Below, one piece after another: positions 1-6,993 of a stretch of 64,000 bases of DNA. Source of the DNA: Streptomyces luteogriseus (GTDB lineage: Bacteria; Actinomycetota; Actinomycetes; Streptomycetales; Streptomycetaceae); contig NZ_JACHMS010000001.1 of assembly GCF_014205055.1 (NCBI RefSeq), forward strand, positions 6,200,001 to 6,264,000. The letters are read 5' to 3'. The translations under genes and the position numbers were made by a program. The notes beneath the pieces are model-generated. The model saw only the letters and a list, made by a program, of their open reading frames with translations. It was not told the DNA's origin and made no database searches. The stretch's first letter is position 1, and each line of letters starts with the position of its first letter.

Positions 1-105
1 GCCCGCCGCACGGACGTGCCGCACCGCCTCGACGATGTCCTCGACGGCGAACGCCGCATGTCGGGGCCGGATCTCGCGGGCCACCGCGTTCTGATTCGTC
101 GTCAC
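1..105 (-). pseudogene. VOC/glyoxalase-type protein fragment, runs off the left edge
   Basis: A GTG-started minus-strand reading frame runs leftward out of the window. It carries EIRPRHAAFAVEDI followed by VEAVRHVRAAG. This resembles the start of a vicinal-oxygen-chelate (glyoxalase/dioxygenase fold) module, in which a metal-binding His sits in an RPRHxAFxV strand and a helix of the type DxEAVxxRxRAAG follows. The part before the GTG is not preceded by an obvious ribosome-binding site, and the surrounding DNA is transposon debris. It is therefore more likely a truncated copy than an intact gene. Only about 35 residues are visible, so the assignment is tentative. Confidence 0.35.
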
Positions 106-306
106 AAACAATCACGATGCAGGTGGCCGTACCCATGCCCACAAGTACCCCACCCCGCCACACTGACCAGCGACGATGCCCTACGCCTCACGAACTACAG
201 CTGCCGTGACTTTCACCGACGAAACGTAAGCATTCAGAAGGTCGGCCGTGCGTCCGTCTCCTGACGATGTGACAGGTGCGGGGTGGGTGCGGCGGGATCC
301 GTGGTC

Positions 307-690
307 ATGTCGTCCGCTCTGGAGTCTGCGTCGCGTGAGGATCTCCTCACACTGATCGGACTGCTCCAGCGGCAGGGTTGCGGCCGCAGGGGCGCGGGTC
401 GAAGCGGCAGAGGCCCAGGCGGCCGAACTCGCGGTGGCCAACGAGCGGTTGACGGCGCGGGTGGCGGAGTTGGAGCGGCGTCTTGGCCGGAACTCGGACA
501 ACTCCTCGGTGCCGCCCTCCTCGGACGTCTTCGGGCGGCCGGCGAAGAAGCCGCAGCCCAGGAGCGGACGTAGGCGAGGCCGTCAGCCCGGCACCGGCGG
601 GGCGGGTCTGGCCATGGCCGAGAAGCCCGATGCCACCGAAGACCATGTCCCGGCGGCCTGTACCGGCTGCGGAAGCACGCTGGATCAGGG
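307..690 (+). pseudogene. IS66-family transposase, N-terminal fragment with frameshift
   Basis: Two frames joined by an indel near 376 rebuild the start of an IS66-type transposase. The order is a short helical start (MSSALESASREDLLTLIGLL), an alanine/glutamate-rich coiled-coil segment (AAEAQAAELAVANERLTARV), the NSDNSSVPPSSD motif with a basic RRRGRQPGTGG stretch, and the start of the zinc-binding segment ACTGCGSTL. The DDE catalytic domain is missing, because the frame passes directly into an unrelated oxidoreductase fragment near 685-700. This is a dead remnant and the leftmost of several IS relics in the window. Confidence 0.7.
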
Positions 691-699
691 CGAGCGTGC

Positions 700-1165
700 C
701 GTGCTCGACGCCGAATGGCTGCTCGGTACCCGCGCCACCGCCCTCGATCCAGCCTCAGGGGCGCTCACCCTCGCCGACGGGCGAAGCCTGCACACGGACG
801 GTGGTCATCGCCACGGGAGCCCGCGCTCGCACACTCCCCGGAATGCCGCGGCTGCGCGGCGTGCACACCCTCCGCACGCTCGACGACGCACGCCGATTGC
901 GCGAGGACCTGTCCCGGCCCGGCCGGGTCGTCGTGGTGGGAGGCGCGTTCATCGGCGCGGAGGTCTCCTCCTCAGCGCGTGCCCTCGGACACGAGGTGAC
1001 CATCGTCGAGTCCGAACAGAAGCCGCTGCTACGTCAGTTGGGACCCAAAGCCGCTGGCATCCTGAGCCGCCTGCACACGGACCACGGGGTCGCTCTGGTG
1101 ACCGGCGTGGGTGTCACGGGCCTCGTCGGCGAGGACGGGGACGGCCGCCGGGCTGGCGGTTACAG
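700..1165 (+). pseudogene. FAD/NAD(P)-dependent ferredoxin reductase fragment, frameshifted
   Basis: Downstream of the IS66 junction the sequence encodes WLLGTRATALDPASGALTL. After a +1 shift near 798 it continues VVIATGARARTLPGMP, then the NAD-binding Rossmann segment RVVVVGGAFIGAEVSS, HEVTIVESEQKPLLRQLG and ILSRLHTDHGV. This is the middle of a rubredoxin/ferredoxin reductase of the Pyr_redox_2 type. Both the FAD-binding N terminus and the C terminus are absent. It is an internal gene fragment fused in series to the transposase remnant, with no plausible start or stop of its own. Confidence 0.65.
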
Positions 1166-1189
1166 CCTGGAAGCAGGAAGCCACGGAGT

Positions 1190-1234
1190 CCCGTCCGAGG
1201 ACTGCGCCGGGTAGCGGCACAGTCCTCGGACGGG
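1190..1234. terminator. Hairpin terminator 3' of the GH43-CBM6 gene
   Basis: A perfect 15-bp inverted repeat (CCCGTCCGAGGACTG at 1190-1204 and its complement at 1220-1234) encloses a 15-nt loop. It lies 52 nt beyond the stop of the minus-strand GH43 gene. It fits a GC-rich Streptomyces terminator without a U-tract. Confidence 0.6.
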
Positions 1235-1285
1235 AAGGCCGGGATCCTTGGGCTTCAGCCCGAGGATCAAGTCGACGCGGTGCGG

Positions 1286-2731
1286 TTAGGCGGCGCGGGT
1301 GAACTGCCACCAGTTCATGTTGAACAGGTAGCCGCTGCCGCCGGTGAACCGCAGGTAGAGGTCCTGGGTTCCCGTCGCGCCGCTCACTGGGCAGGTCACC
1401 GTGGTCCAGGTCTGCCAGCCGCCGGTGTTCGGCACAGTGCACCGGCCCACGACCGTCCCGCTCGGACTGCCCAGGCGCAGCTCGACGGTGCCGCCGCCGG
1501 TGGCGGAGGCCACGCGCGCGGTGTAGGAGGACGCGCCCGGCCCGAAGGCCGCGCCCTTGACCTTGATGTAGTCGCCGTTTTCGATCCAGCCGACGTTCAT
1601 TCCGCCGTCACTGGTCCATTCGGTCTCGATCCCGGAACCCCAGGCGATCGTCTCGGCCTCCTGGCGTACGTACGGGTCGAGCGCACCGACCTGGGGTGCG
1701 CCGGTGTCCGTCATGTTGATCGTCGGGATCGTTCCGTCAGCGTTGTAGGAGAACTTCTCCACTGCGACCGAGCGGGTGAAGTTGCCGCCGCCCGAGAGGG
1801 CGCCGTTTTGGTAGAAGAAATACGAGTTGCCCTGAAAGTCCACGATGCCCGCGTGGTTGGTGAAGCTGTTGCCCTGGGTGGGCATGACTGTTCCACGGTA
1901 GGTCCACGGCCCGGTCGGGCTGGGTGCCGTGGAGTAGGCGATGAACTCCGCGCAGCACCTGGCCGCGAACACCATGTAGTACAGGCCGTTGCGCTTGTAG
2001 ACCCAGGGTGCTTCTTCGTACAGCGTGGGGCGGTCGGGGTTGTCGGTGCGGGTTCCGAAGCCCGCGGTGGTGAGCGGGATTTGGGCGGGGCTGCCTGCGT
2101 AGGAGGTCATGTCCGCGTTCAGCTTGACGTACCACAGGTTCGGGTTGCCCCAGTACAGGTAGGCCTGGCCGTCGTCGTCGATGAAGACGGTCGGGTCGAT
2201 CTCGGTGTTCTCCATCAGCGGGTGGCCGAGGGCGTCCCGGAACGGGCCGGTGGGGCTGTCCGACACAGCCACGCCGATGGCCATCCGGCCGGTCGCCCGG
2301 GCCGTCACCGGCACATACCAGTAGAACTTGCCACCCCGTTCGACGGCCTGGCCCGCCCACGCGTCGGCGGACGCCCAGCTGAAGGTGGCCAGGCTGAGCG
2401 GTGAGCCGTGGTCGGTCCAGTTGACCATGTCGGCGGAGGACCACACCCGCCAGTCCTTCATCACGAAGGAGGTGGAGCCGTCCTCGTCGTGCCCGGTGTA
2501 GAGGTAGACCCGTCCGTTGTGCACCAGCGGGGCAGGGTCGGCGGTGTAGACGTGCTGCACGATCGGGTTGTCGGCCCTGGCCGCGGTGGGCTGCACCGCG
2601 GCGGGAACGACGGCGAACACCAGCAGGAGGCCCACCACCCAGGCGGCTGCCCGGGTGAGTCTCGTACCGGTGGCGGGTGATCTCACTGCGGTCGGGTGAG
2701 CCGTTGGCCCGTGGACGGCGGTACTGGCCAT
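1286..2731 (-). CDS. Secreted GH43 glycosidase with C-terminal CBM6
   Basis: A 481-aa secreted enzyme predicted to remove arabinose or xylose units from arabinoxylan or arabinan outside the cell. Residues 1 to about 53 are a long Sec signal peptide (hydrophobic WVVGLLLVFAVVPAAV, then Ala-rich cleavage region). Residues 55-340 are a five-bladed GH43 propeller. The general base Asp sits in TADPAPLV, the pKa-tuning Asp in TEIDPTVFIDDDG and the acid Glu in YEEAPWVYKRNG. Residues 345-480 form a CBM6 beta-sandwich (RQEAETIAW, ENGDYIKVKG, LYLRFTGG, FNMNWWQF). It is transcribed away from the neighbouring xylosidase fragment and is followed by a hairpin at 1190. The GH43 subfamily and exact substrate cannot be fixed from sequence alone. 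The ATG at 2731 is taken as start because the signal peptide follows it. Confidence 0.9.
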   Translation of the reverse strand: MASTAVHGPTAHPTAVRSPATGTRLTRAAAWVVGLLLVFAVVPAAVQPTAARADNPIVQHVYTADPAPLVHNGRVYLYTGHDEDGSTSFVMKDWRVWSSADMVNWTDHGSPLSLATFSWASADAWAGQAVERGGKFYWYVPVTARATGRMAIGVAVSDSPTGPFRDALGHPLMENTEIDPTVFIDDDGQAYLYWGNPNLWYVKLNADMTSYAGSPAQIPLTTAGFGTRTDNPDRPTLYEEAPWVYKRNGLYYMVFAARCCAEFIAYSTAPSPTGPWTYRGTVMPTQGNSFTNHAGIVDFQGNSYFFYQNGALSGGGNFTRSVAVEKFSYNADGTIPTINMTDTGAPQVGALDPYVRQEAETIAWGSGIETEWTSDGGMNVGWIENGDYIKVKGAAFGPGASSYTARVASATGGGTVELRLGSPSGTVVGRCTVPNTGGWQTWTTVTCPVSGATGTQDLYLRFTGGSGYLFNMNWWQFTRAA

Positions 2732-2860
2732 GTGTGGTCCTTCCTGGTGCTGCGGGGTCGGGGACTGAGCGGCTGGTCAGGTGCGGGGGAGGGACGTTGC
2801 TGCGCTCGGGGTGTGGTCAGCGCGAACCGTGCGATACGGACGGAGCCGCCGAGTGGTCGC

Positions 2861-3182
2861 CTAGTCCAGCTGGATGGTCGCGGTGGAGGTGGGTCCCTGC
2901 ATCCGGTGGGTGAGGGTATTGCGGGCCCAGTACAGGTCGTTGGTGACCGTCGCGGTGCGCAGGGTCAGGCCGTCCTTCGGTTTCACGGTCGTTCCGTCGA
3001 AGGTGTCGCCGCCGGTCAGTGGGGTGACCTGGCGGGGTGGGGGCGGCAGGACGGGGTGGGGGCGGCAGGACGGGGCTGGGGTACGACGTGCCCCAGGCAC
3101 GGCCTACGAGTTGGACGACGAGCCGGCCGCGCCAGGCCTGACAGGAGGACCACGGCCGCGCGGCACAGGCACGGGCGTGGTG
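2861..3182 (-). pseudogene. Beta-xylosidase ConA-like domain fragment, copy A
   Basis: The minus strand encodes DTFDGTTVKPK, DGLTLRTATVTNDLYWARN and TLTHRMQGPTSTATIQLD. This is the start of the beta-xylosidase C-terminal concanavalin-A-like domain that follows GH43 catalytic domains. Everything upstream is a truncated, proline-rich leader and the domain stops after about 50 residues. Compared with the plus-strand copy at 3903-4310 it lacks a segment of about 16 residues (WEGNHNPGHDKWSVNN). Copies A and B are inverted relative to each other and match from the leader through TATIQLD, so one arose by inverted duplication of the other. Confidence 0.7.
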
Positions 3183-3353
3183 CGGGTGACGTCACACAAT
3201 GCTCCGGGAGGCGATCGAGGCTCGCCGCCGAAAGCCGGGTGCACCCTTCCAAGTCCGGCACTTGGCGTGTGGGGGAGAGCCTTACTGGTACGGATGATGC
3301 GGGTGCCGTCATGCCCGGTATGTGCACCATGTGCAAGCCGCTTCGCCGAGCGT

Positions 3354-3402
3354 GTTCGATACTACGAACGTGAACCGATCCTTCGGACGGCATGGATCCT
3401 AG
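3354..3402 (-). promoter_or_regulatory. Promoter -10 and palindromic operator in front of copy A
   Basis: Reading leftward, a -10-like TAGGAT (3402-3397) is followed 27 nt later by the palindrome GTTCG-TAGTAT-CGAAC (3369-3354). A weak -35 (TTGTGC) lies 17 nt before the -10. The same palindrome, at nearly the same distance from the -10, occurs at 3713 and 6798. That makes a shared repressor site more plausible than chance. Confidence 0.55.
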
Positions 3403-3620
3403 GAGTTGAGAGCGGACAGCACAAGATCCTAGATCGACCCATTCATGCCGAAGATCGAAGGAGTGGGTCGACCGGCCGCAGCGCACGGTGCGAGACCTTT
3501 TCGGGAGCGGCGGCAACAAGTACTGCAACGGCGCCTGTCCAAGCCCGCGCGCCCGCACCGGTACCTGATCCTCAGCCAAAGACCCGTACAAGGACGGAAC
3601 TTGAGGCGGCCTGGTTTCAG

Positions 3621-3899
3621 TCTGTGAATGTTCCGGCTTGCGAATTTTGCAAGAGGGTATTGACGCTGATCACTGGAACCCTACTATCCAGTTGCTCGAC
3701 ACTTCGACCTACGTTCGCTATGCCGAACACTTCAGGGCCGCACCACACCGCCTCCGGACGGGCCGAACCGGAGCCGCTTGCTCAAGGATGACGAGGTCCT
3801 TAATGCACAGACGTAGCTTCAGCTCAGACACTCGTCCGCGGTGCTCGCCGCCGTGGTCGCGGCCCTGGCCGCGTTGGCGGCGCTGCTCGTCGCCGGCCC
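3621..3899 (+). repeat. Duplicated promoter/leader module, copy 1 (degenerate)
   Basis: This segment is a near-copy of 6707-6993. Both contain an AT-rich element (GAATTTTGC), a -35/-10 pair, the GTTCG-N6-CGAAC palindrome, the ribosome-binding region AAGGATGACGAGG and the start of a signal peptide. In this copy one base is lost inside the leader codons, so MHRRSFS continues out of frame. It then runs into the inverted beta-xylosidase fragment instead of the CBM13-GH62 gene. It is a promoter and leader that have lost their gene. Confidence 0.85.
3660..3728 (+). promoter_or_regulatory. Sigma70-like promoter with downstream operator (copy 1)
   Basis: TTGACG at 3660-3665 and TACTAT at 3682-3687 are separated by 16 nt. 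The palindrome GTTCG-CTATGC-CGAAC occupies 3713-3728, 25 nt after the -10, where bound repressor would block the start of transcription. The two hexamers and the operator agree with copy 2 at 6745-6813. Confidence 0.65.
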
Positions 3900-3902
3900 C
3901 CC

Positions 3903-4310
3903 CATGCCCACGCCCGCGCCTGTGCCGCGCGGCCGTGGTCCTCCTATTGGGCCTGGCGCGGCCGGCCCGTCGTCCAACTCGTAGGCCGTGCCTGGGGCAC
4001 GTCGTACCCCAGCCCCGCCCTGCCGCCCCCCCACCCCGCCAGGTCACCCCACTGACCGGCGTCGACACCTTCGACGGAACGACCGTGAAACCGAAGTGGG
4101 AAGGGAACCACAATCCGGGCCACGACAAGTGGTCCGTCAACAACGGCCTGACCCTGCGCACCGCGACGGCCACCAACCACCTGTACTGGGCCCGCAATAC
4201 CCTCACCCACCGAATTCAGGGACCCAACTCCACCGCGACCATCCAGCTGGACGACGCGACGATCCCCGACGGACAACAACTGGAACACCACCGGCACCGG
4301 CACCGAAGTC
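3903..4310 (+). pseudogene. Beta-xylosidase ConA-like domain fragment, copy B
   Basis: Plus-strand frames encode DTFDGTTVKPKWEGNHN, DKWSVNNGLTLRTAT, NHLYWARNTLTHRIQGP and NSTATIQLDDA. This is the more complete inverted twin of copy A. The frame is broken after about 4265 and no catalytic GH43 domain precedes it. The upstream DNA is the duplicated promoter/leader module, so this looks like a failed fusion of a GH62-type leader to a xylosidase tail. Confidence 0.7.
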
Positions 4311-4419
4311 GCTTGGGATGACGCACTTCATCGGGAAGGGAGCGACCGGCCAGCAGATGTACTTCCCGTAGAGCGCGGGCGGTCTGAACTGACCGATCGC
4401 GGTGGGTACTACGCGCGGG

Positions 4420-4542
4420 GTGCGTGACCCCGCACTCGTGCTCTCACCCGACGGCAGCAAGTACTGCGCCTTCCAGCTGAAGCTTGAAACGATCACCAAC
4501 GTCACAGAGCGCAGCGACGTCACCTTCCGCCTGTGGAGCTGA
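4420..4542 (+). pseudogene. Unassigned C-terminal fragment, 40 codons
   Basis: A short open frame reads VRDPALVLSPDGSKYCAFQ and ends SDVTFRLWS before a TGA. Its base composition is gene-like and it is followed by a hairpin terminator, as the end of a real gene would be. No start signal precedes it and I do not recognise the family. It is probably the tail of a secreted protein whose front was lost in the rearrangement that produced copy B. Confidence 0.3.
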
Positions 4543-4557
4543 CCTGACGGACCCCGC

Positions 4558-4596
4558 GGCGCCCTCCCGCTCCTTCGTGCAGGGAGGGAGGGCGCC
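4558..4596. terminator. Hairpin terminator between the xylosidase debris and the GH43-CBM42 gene
   Basis: GGCGCCCTCCC (4558-4568) pairs perfectly with GGGAGGGCGCC (4586-4596) across a 17-nt loop. It insulates the following gene from the broken upstream frames. Confidence 0.6.
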
Positions 4597-4639
4597 GGTG
4601 TCGCACGCCTGTGAGAACCACGCATCGAGAGGAAAGACC

Positions 4640-6037
4640 TTGCTGGCAAGACTGATCAGGAGATCGGCGTTCCTCATTGCTCTGGTGGCGCTGGCCACGG
4701 GAGTGGCCGTACCCGCGCAGACAGCCGCGGCGGCGGACGCCGACTCCGCTTATGTGATGGGCTATTTCAAGGAGTCGGCTGAGTACCAGGACAACATCAA
4801 CGCCCTGCACCTCGCGGTCAGTGACGACGGCCGGGAGTGGACGCCGCTCAACGACAACAACGCGATCCTCACTCCCACCGCGGGCACCAAGGGCATCCGC
4901 GACCCGTTCCTGTACCGGCTGCCCGACGGCAGCTGGGTCGTGCTCGCGACCGACATCGCCGTGGGCAGCAGCTTCACCAAGGCCAACCCGAACATCCACG
5001 TCTGGACCTCGCCGGACCTGGTGAACTGGTCGGCGGACCGGCTGTTGAAGGTCAACGCCACCAACCCGGACTCCTTCAGCTGGGCCCCGGCCATCCACTG
5101 GGACCCGGTCCGAGGCGCCTACGGCATCACGTTCTCCACCATCCCGCAGGGCTTCTCGTACGAGGTGATCGCCGTCTCCTACACGACCGACTTCGTCACC
5201 GCCACCGACCCCGTGGTATTCCACGACTCGGGCTCCGGCATCATCGACTCCCACGTGGTCACCAACGTCAACGGATCCAACTACCTCTACTACAAGAGCA
5301 ACGCGACGGGCCGGCTGGCCGGCGCGCGCTCGACGTCGGTGGAACCGCGCAGCTTCACCAAGTACACCGACGGCGTCGCCGAGAACGAGTGGTGCACCGA
5401 GGCCCCTACGCTGGTGAAGTCGCTCACTTCGTCCACCTGGTCGCTGTGGGGTGACACCTACTGCCCCAACGCGAAGTTCGACCTGTGGGAGGGCGACCTG
5501 GTGTCGGGGGCGTGGACCAAGGTCGGCCGCCAGTCGTACACCGCACCGCTGAACGCCAAGCACAACACCGTCCACCCGATCACCGCCGCCGATCGCGACC
5601 GCCTCCTCGCCCGGTACGGCGGCACCAGCTGGAACCTCCTGAAGTCCTACAACTTCCCCGGCCACTACGCCCGCCACGAAAACTACGCCGGCCGTATCAG
5701 CGAAATGCCCTTCGATCCCTACCAGGACGCGCAGTGGCGGCTGCGACCCGGCCTGTCCGACCCCAACGGCGTGTCGTTCGAGTCGGTCAACTTCCCCGGC
5801 CACTACATGAAGCAGGAGAACTTCGCGATCAAGCTGGTCCGCAACGACGGCACGGCGGACTTCGCCAGTGACGCCACGTTCCACCGCGTCGCCGGCCTCG
5901 CCGACGGGAACTGGTCGTCGTTCCGCTCGGCCCGGTTCCCGACACGCTACCTGCGGCACTGGTCGTTCGCCCTGCAGCTCGACGAGATCTCGACCGCGAC
6001 GGGCCGCGCCGACGCCACCTTCAACATCGTCTACTGA
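4640..6037 (+). CDS. Secreted GH43 arabinofuranosidase with AbfB (CBM42) domain
   Basis: A 465-aa secreted enzyme starting at a TTG. The strong AGAGGAAAG ribosome-binding site at 4628-4636 and the signal peptide that begins at once (LARLIRRSAFLIALVALATG) favour this start over upstream codons. Residues 38-310 are a GH43 propeller with the base Asp in GIRDPFLYRLPDG, the acid Glu in WCTEAPTLV and an Asp in GIIDSHVV. Residues 320-465 form an AbfB/CBM42 beta-trefoil with repeated FPGHYxRHENxA and FPTRYLRHWSFALQL lobes, which bind arabinofuranose side chains. The architecture resembles the exo-1,5-alpha-L-arabinofuranosidase Araf43A known from S. avermitilis; activity on arabinan or arabinoxylan is inferred. 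It stands alone between a terminator and an IS5 remnant. Confidence 0.88.
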   Translation: MLARLIRRSAFLIALVALATGVAVPAQTAAAADADSAYVMGYFKESAEYQDNINALHLAVSDDGREWTPLNDNNAILTPTAGTKGIRDPFLYRLPDGSWVVLATDIAVGSSFTKANPNIHVWTSPDLVNWSADRLLKVNATNPDSFSWAPAIHWDPVRGAYGITFSTIPQGFSYEVIAVSYTTDFVTATDPVVFHDSGSGIIDSHVVTNVNGSNYLYYKSNATGRLAGARSTSVEPRSFTKYTDGVAENEWCTEAPTLVKSLTSSTWSLWGDTYCPNAKFDLWEGDLVSGAWTKVGRQSYTAPLNAKHNTVHPITAADRDRLLARYGGTSWNLLKSYNFPGHYARHENYAGRISEMPFDPYQDAQWRLRPGLSDPNGVSFESVNFPGHYMKQENFAIKLVRNDGTADFASDATFHRVAGLADGNWSSFRSARFPTRYLRHWSFALQLDEISTATGRADATFNIVY

Positions 6038-6110
6038 CCCACCGGACGAACCCACCGTGCCCGACCGCCCAGCCGTCACCAGGCGGCGGGGCGAGGGCTC
6101 GTCATGAACT

Positions 6111-6146
6111 CACTACTGTCGGGAGGACGCATCAGCGACAGTAGTG
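6111..6146. terminator. Hairpin 3' of the GH43-CBM42 gene
   Basis: CACTACTGTCG (6111-6121) and CGACAGTAGTG (6136-6146) form a perfect 11-bp stem with a 14-nt loop, 74 nt after the stop codon. It overlaps the distal end of the IS5 remnant, so an origin as an IS end is also possible. Confidence 0.4.
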
Positions 6147-6598
6147 GTCGTCCAACTCACTGACAGTCCAAGTTCGGAGTCAGCGGATACGCGGCTCCAG
6201 CCATGAGTCTCACCCCCTGTCTCCCCAGGTAGACGCGGTGATCTGTGAGGCTGTGAACGTGTGTGGGGGAGCTCGTGCCCGTTGCTTCCGAATCGCCGGT
6301 TTCTCTCCCGCACCTGGCAGCGCAGGAGTTCATGGATCTGCTGGTCGGTGCCGTCGTCCCGCCAGGCGGCGAAGTAGTAGTACGTCGCGCTCTTCGGCGG
6401 CAGGTTGTTCGGCAGCAGGGCCCACTGACAACCGGTCCGGGACTGGTAGAGGATCGCGTTCACGATCTCCCGCATCGAGTAACGGCCCTGGTGGCCGCTG
6501 ACGGAACGGTGCCGGTTCTTCCAGGCCGTGAGCACCGGCTCGATCAACGCCCATTGCTCGTCGGGCAAGTCGCTCTGGTACGGCTTGCGTTCACTCAC
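6113..6598 (-). pseudogene. IS5-family transposase remnant
   Basis: From a GTG at 6598 the minus strand encodes about 100 residues typical of the first ORF of Streptomyces IS5-family elements (DUF4096 type). Visible segments are SERKPYQSDLPDEQWALIEP, YSMREIVNAILYQSRTGCQW, LLPNNLPPKSATYYYFAAW and DDGTDQQIHELLRCQVRER. After RNRR (near 6300) the similarity ends and the frame continues as unrelated sequence. The DDE-bearing second half is missing, so the element cannot move on its own. Confidence 0.75.
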
Positions 6599-6706
6599 CC
6601 CACCGATCCCAGCAGGCGACCTGCACCGGACCGGCACGTTCCGGCTTCGCCCACACCATCAAGGCGACATCGGAACCACTCATAGACTCACGAACCGCCC
6701 ACTCGG

Positions 6707-6993
6707 TCTGTGAATATTCCGGCTTGTGAATTTTGCGCGAGGTGTTGACGCTGATCACCGGATCCTTATGATCCAGTTGCTCGACACTTCGACCTTCGTT
6801 CGCTATACCGAACACTTCATGGCCGCACCACACCGCCTCCGGACAGCCTTGACGGGCCGAACCGGAGTCGCTTGCTCAAGGATGACGAGGTCCTTATGCA
6901 CAGGCGTAGTTTCAGTCTCAGACGCCCGTCCGCGGTGCTCGCCGCCGTGGTCGCGGCCCTGGCCGCGTTGGCGGCGCTGCTCGTCGCCGGCCC
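6707..6993 (+). repeat. Duplicated promoter/leader module, copy 2 (functional)
   Basis: Near-identical to 3621-3899 and extending into the signal-peptide codons of the GH62 gene. This copy keeps the leader in frame. The differences between copies are scattered point changes plus small indels, so the duplication is not recent. Confidence 0.85.
6745..6813 (+). promoter_or_regulatory. Promoter and operator of the GH62 gene
   Basis: TTGACG (6745-6750), a 16-nt spacer and TATGAT (6767-6772) form a good vegetative-type promoter. The palindrome GTTCG-CTATAC-CGAAC (6798-6813) sits 25 nt after the -10 and about 80 nt before the start codon. No regulator gene lies next to it. A LacI- or GntR-type repressor encoded elsewhere is the simplest guess. 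Confidence 0.65.

Noticed and set aside
434..2404. A 656-codon plus-strand frame from the IS66 fragment through the GH43 gene
   Set aside because: Only its first about 120 codons are meaningful (IS66 and start of the reductase). The rest is antisense to the GH43-CBM6 gene.
4520..6079. A 519-codon minus-strand frame opposite GH43-CBM42
   Set aside because: Val/Gly/Arg-rich antisense frame with no recognisable motif; the plus strand encodes a full signal peptide and two domains.
6872..6895. Upstream ATG as start of the GH62 gene
   Set aside because: Those codons overlap the AAGGATGACGAGG ribosome-binding region and would put a charged MLKDDEVL head before a normal signal peptide.
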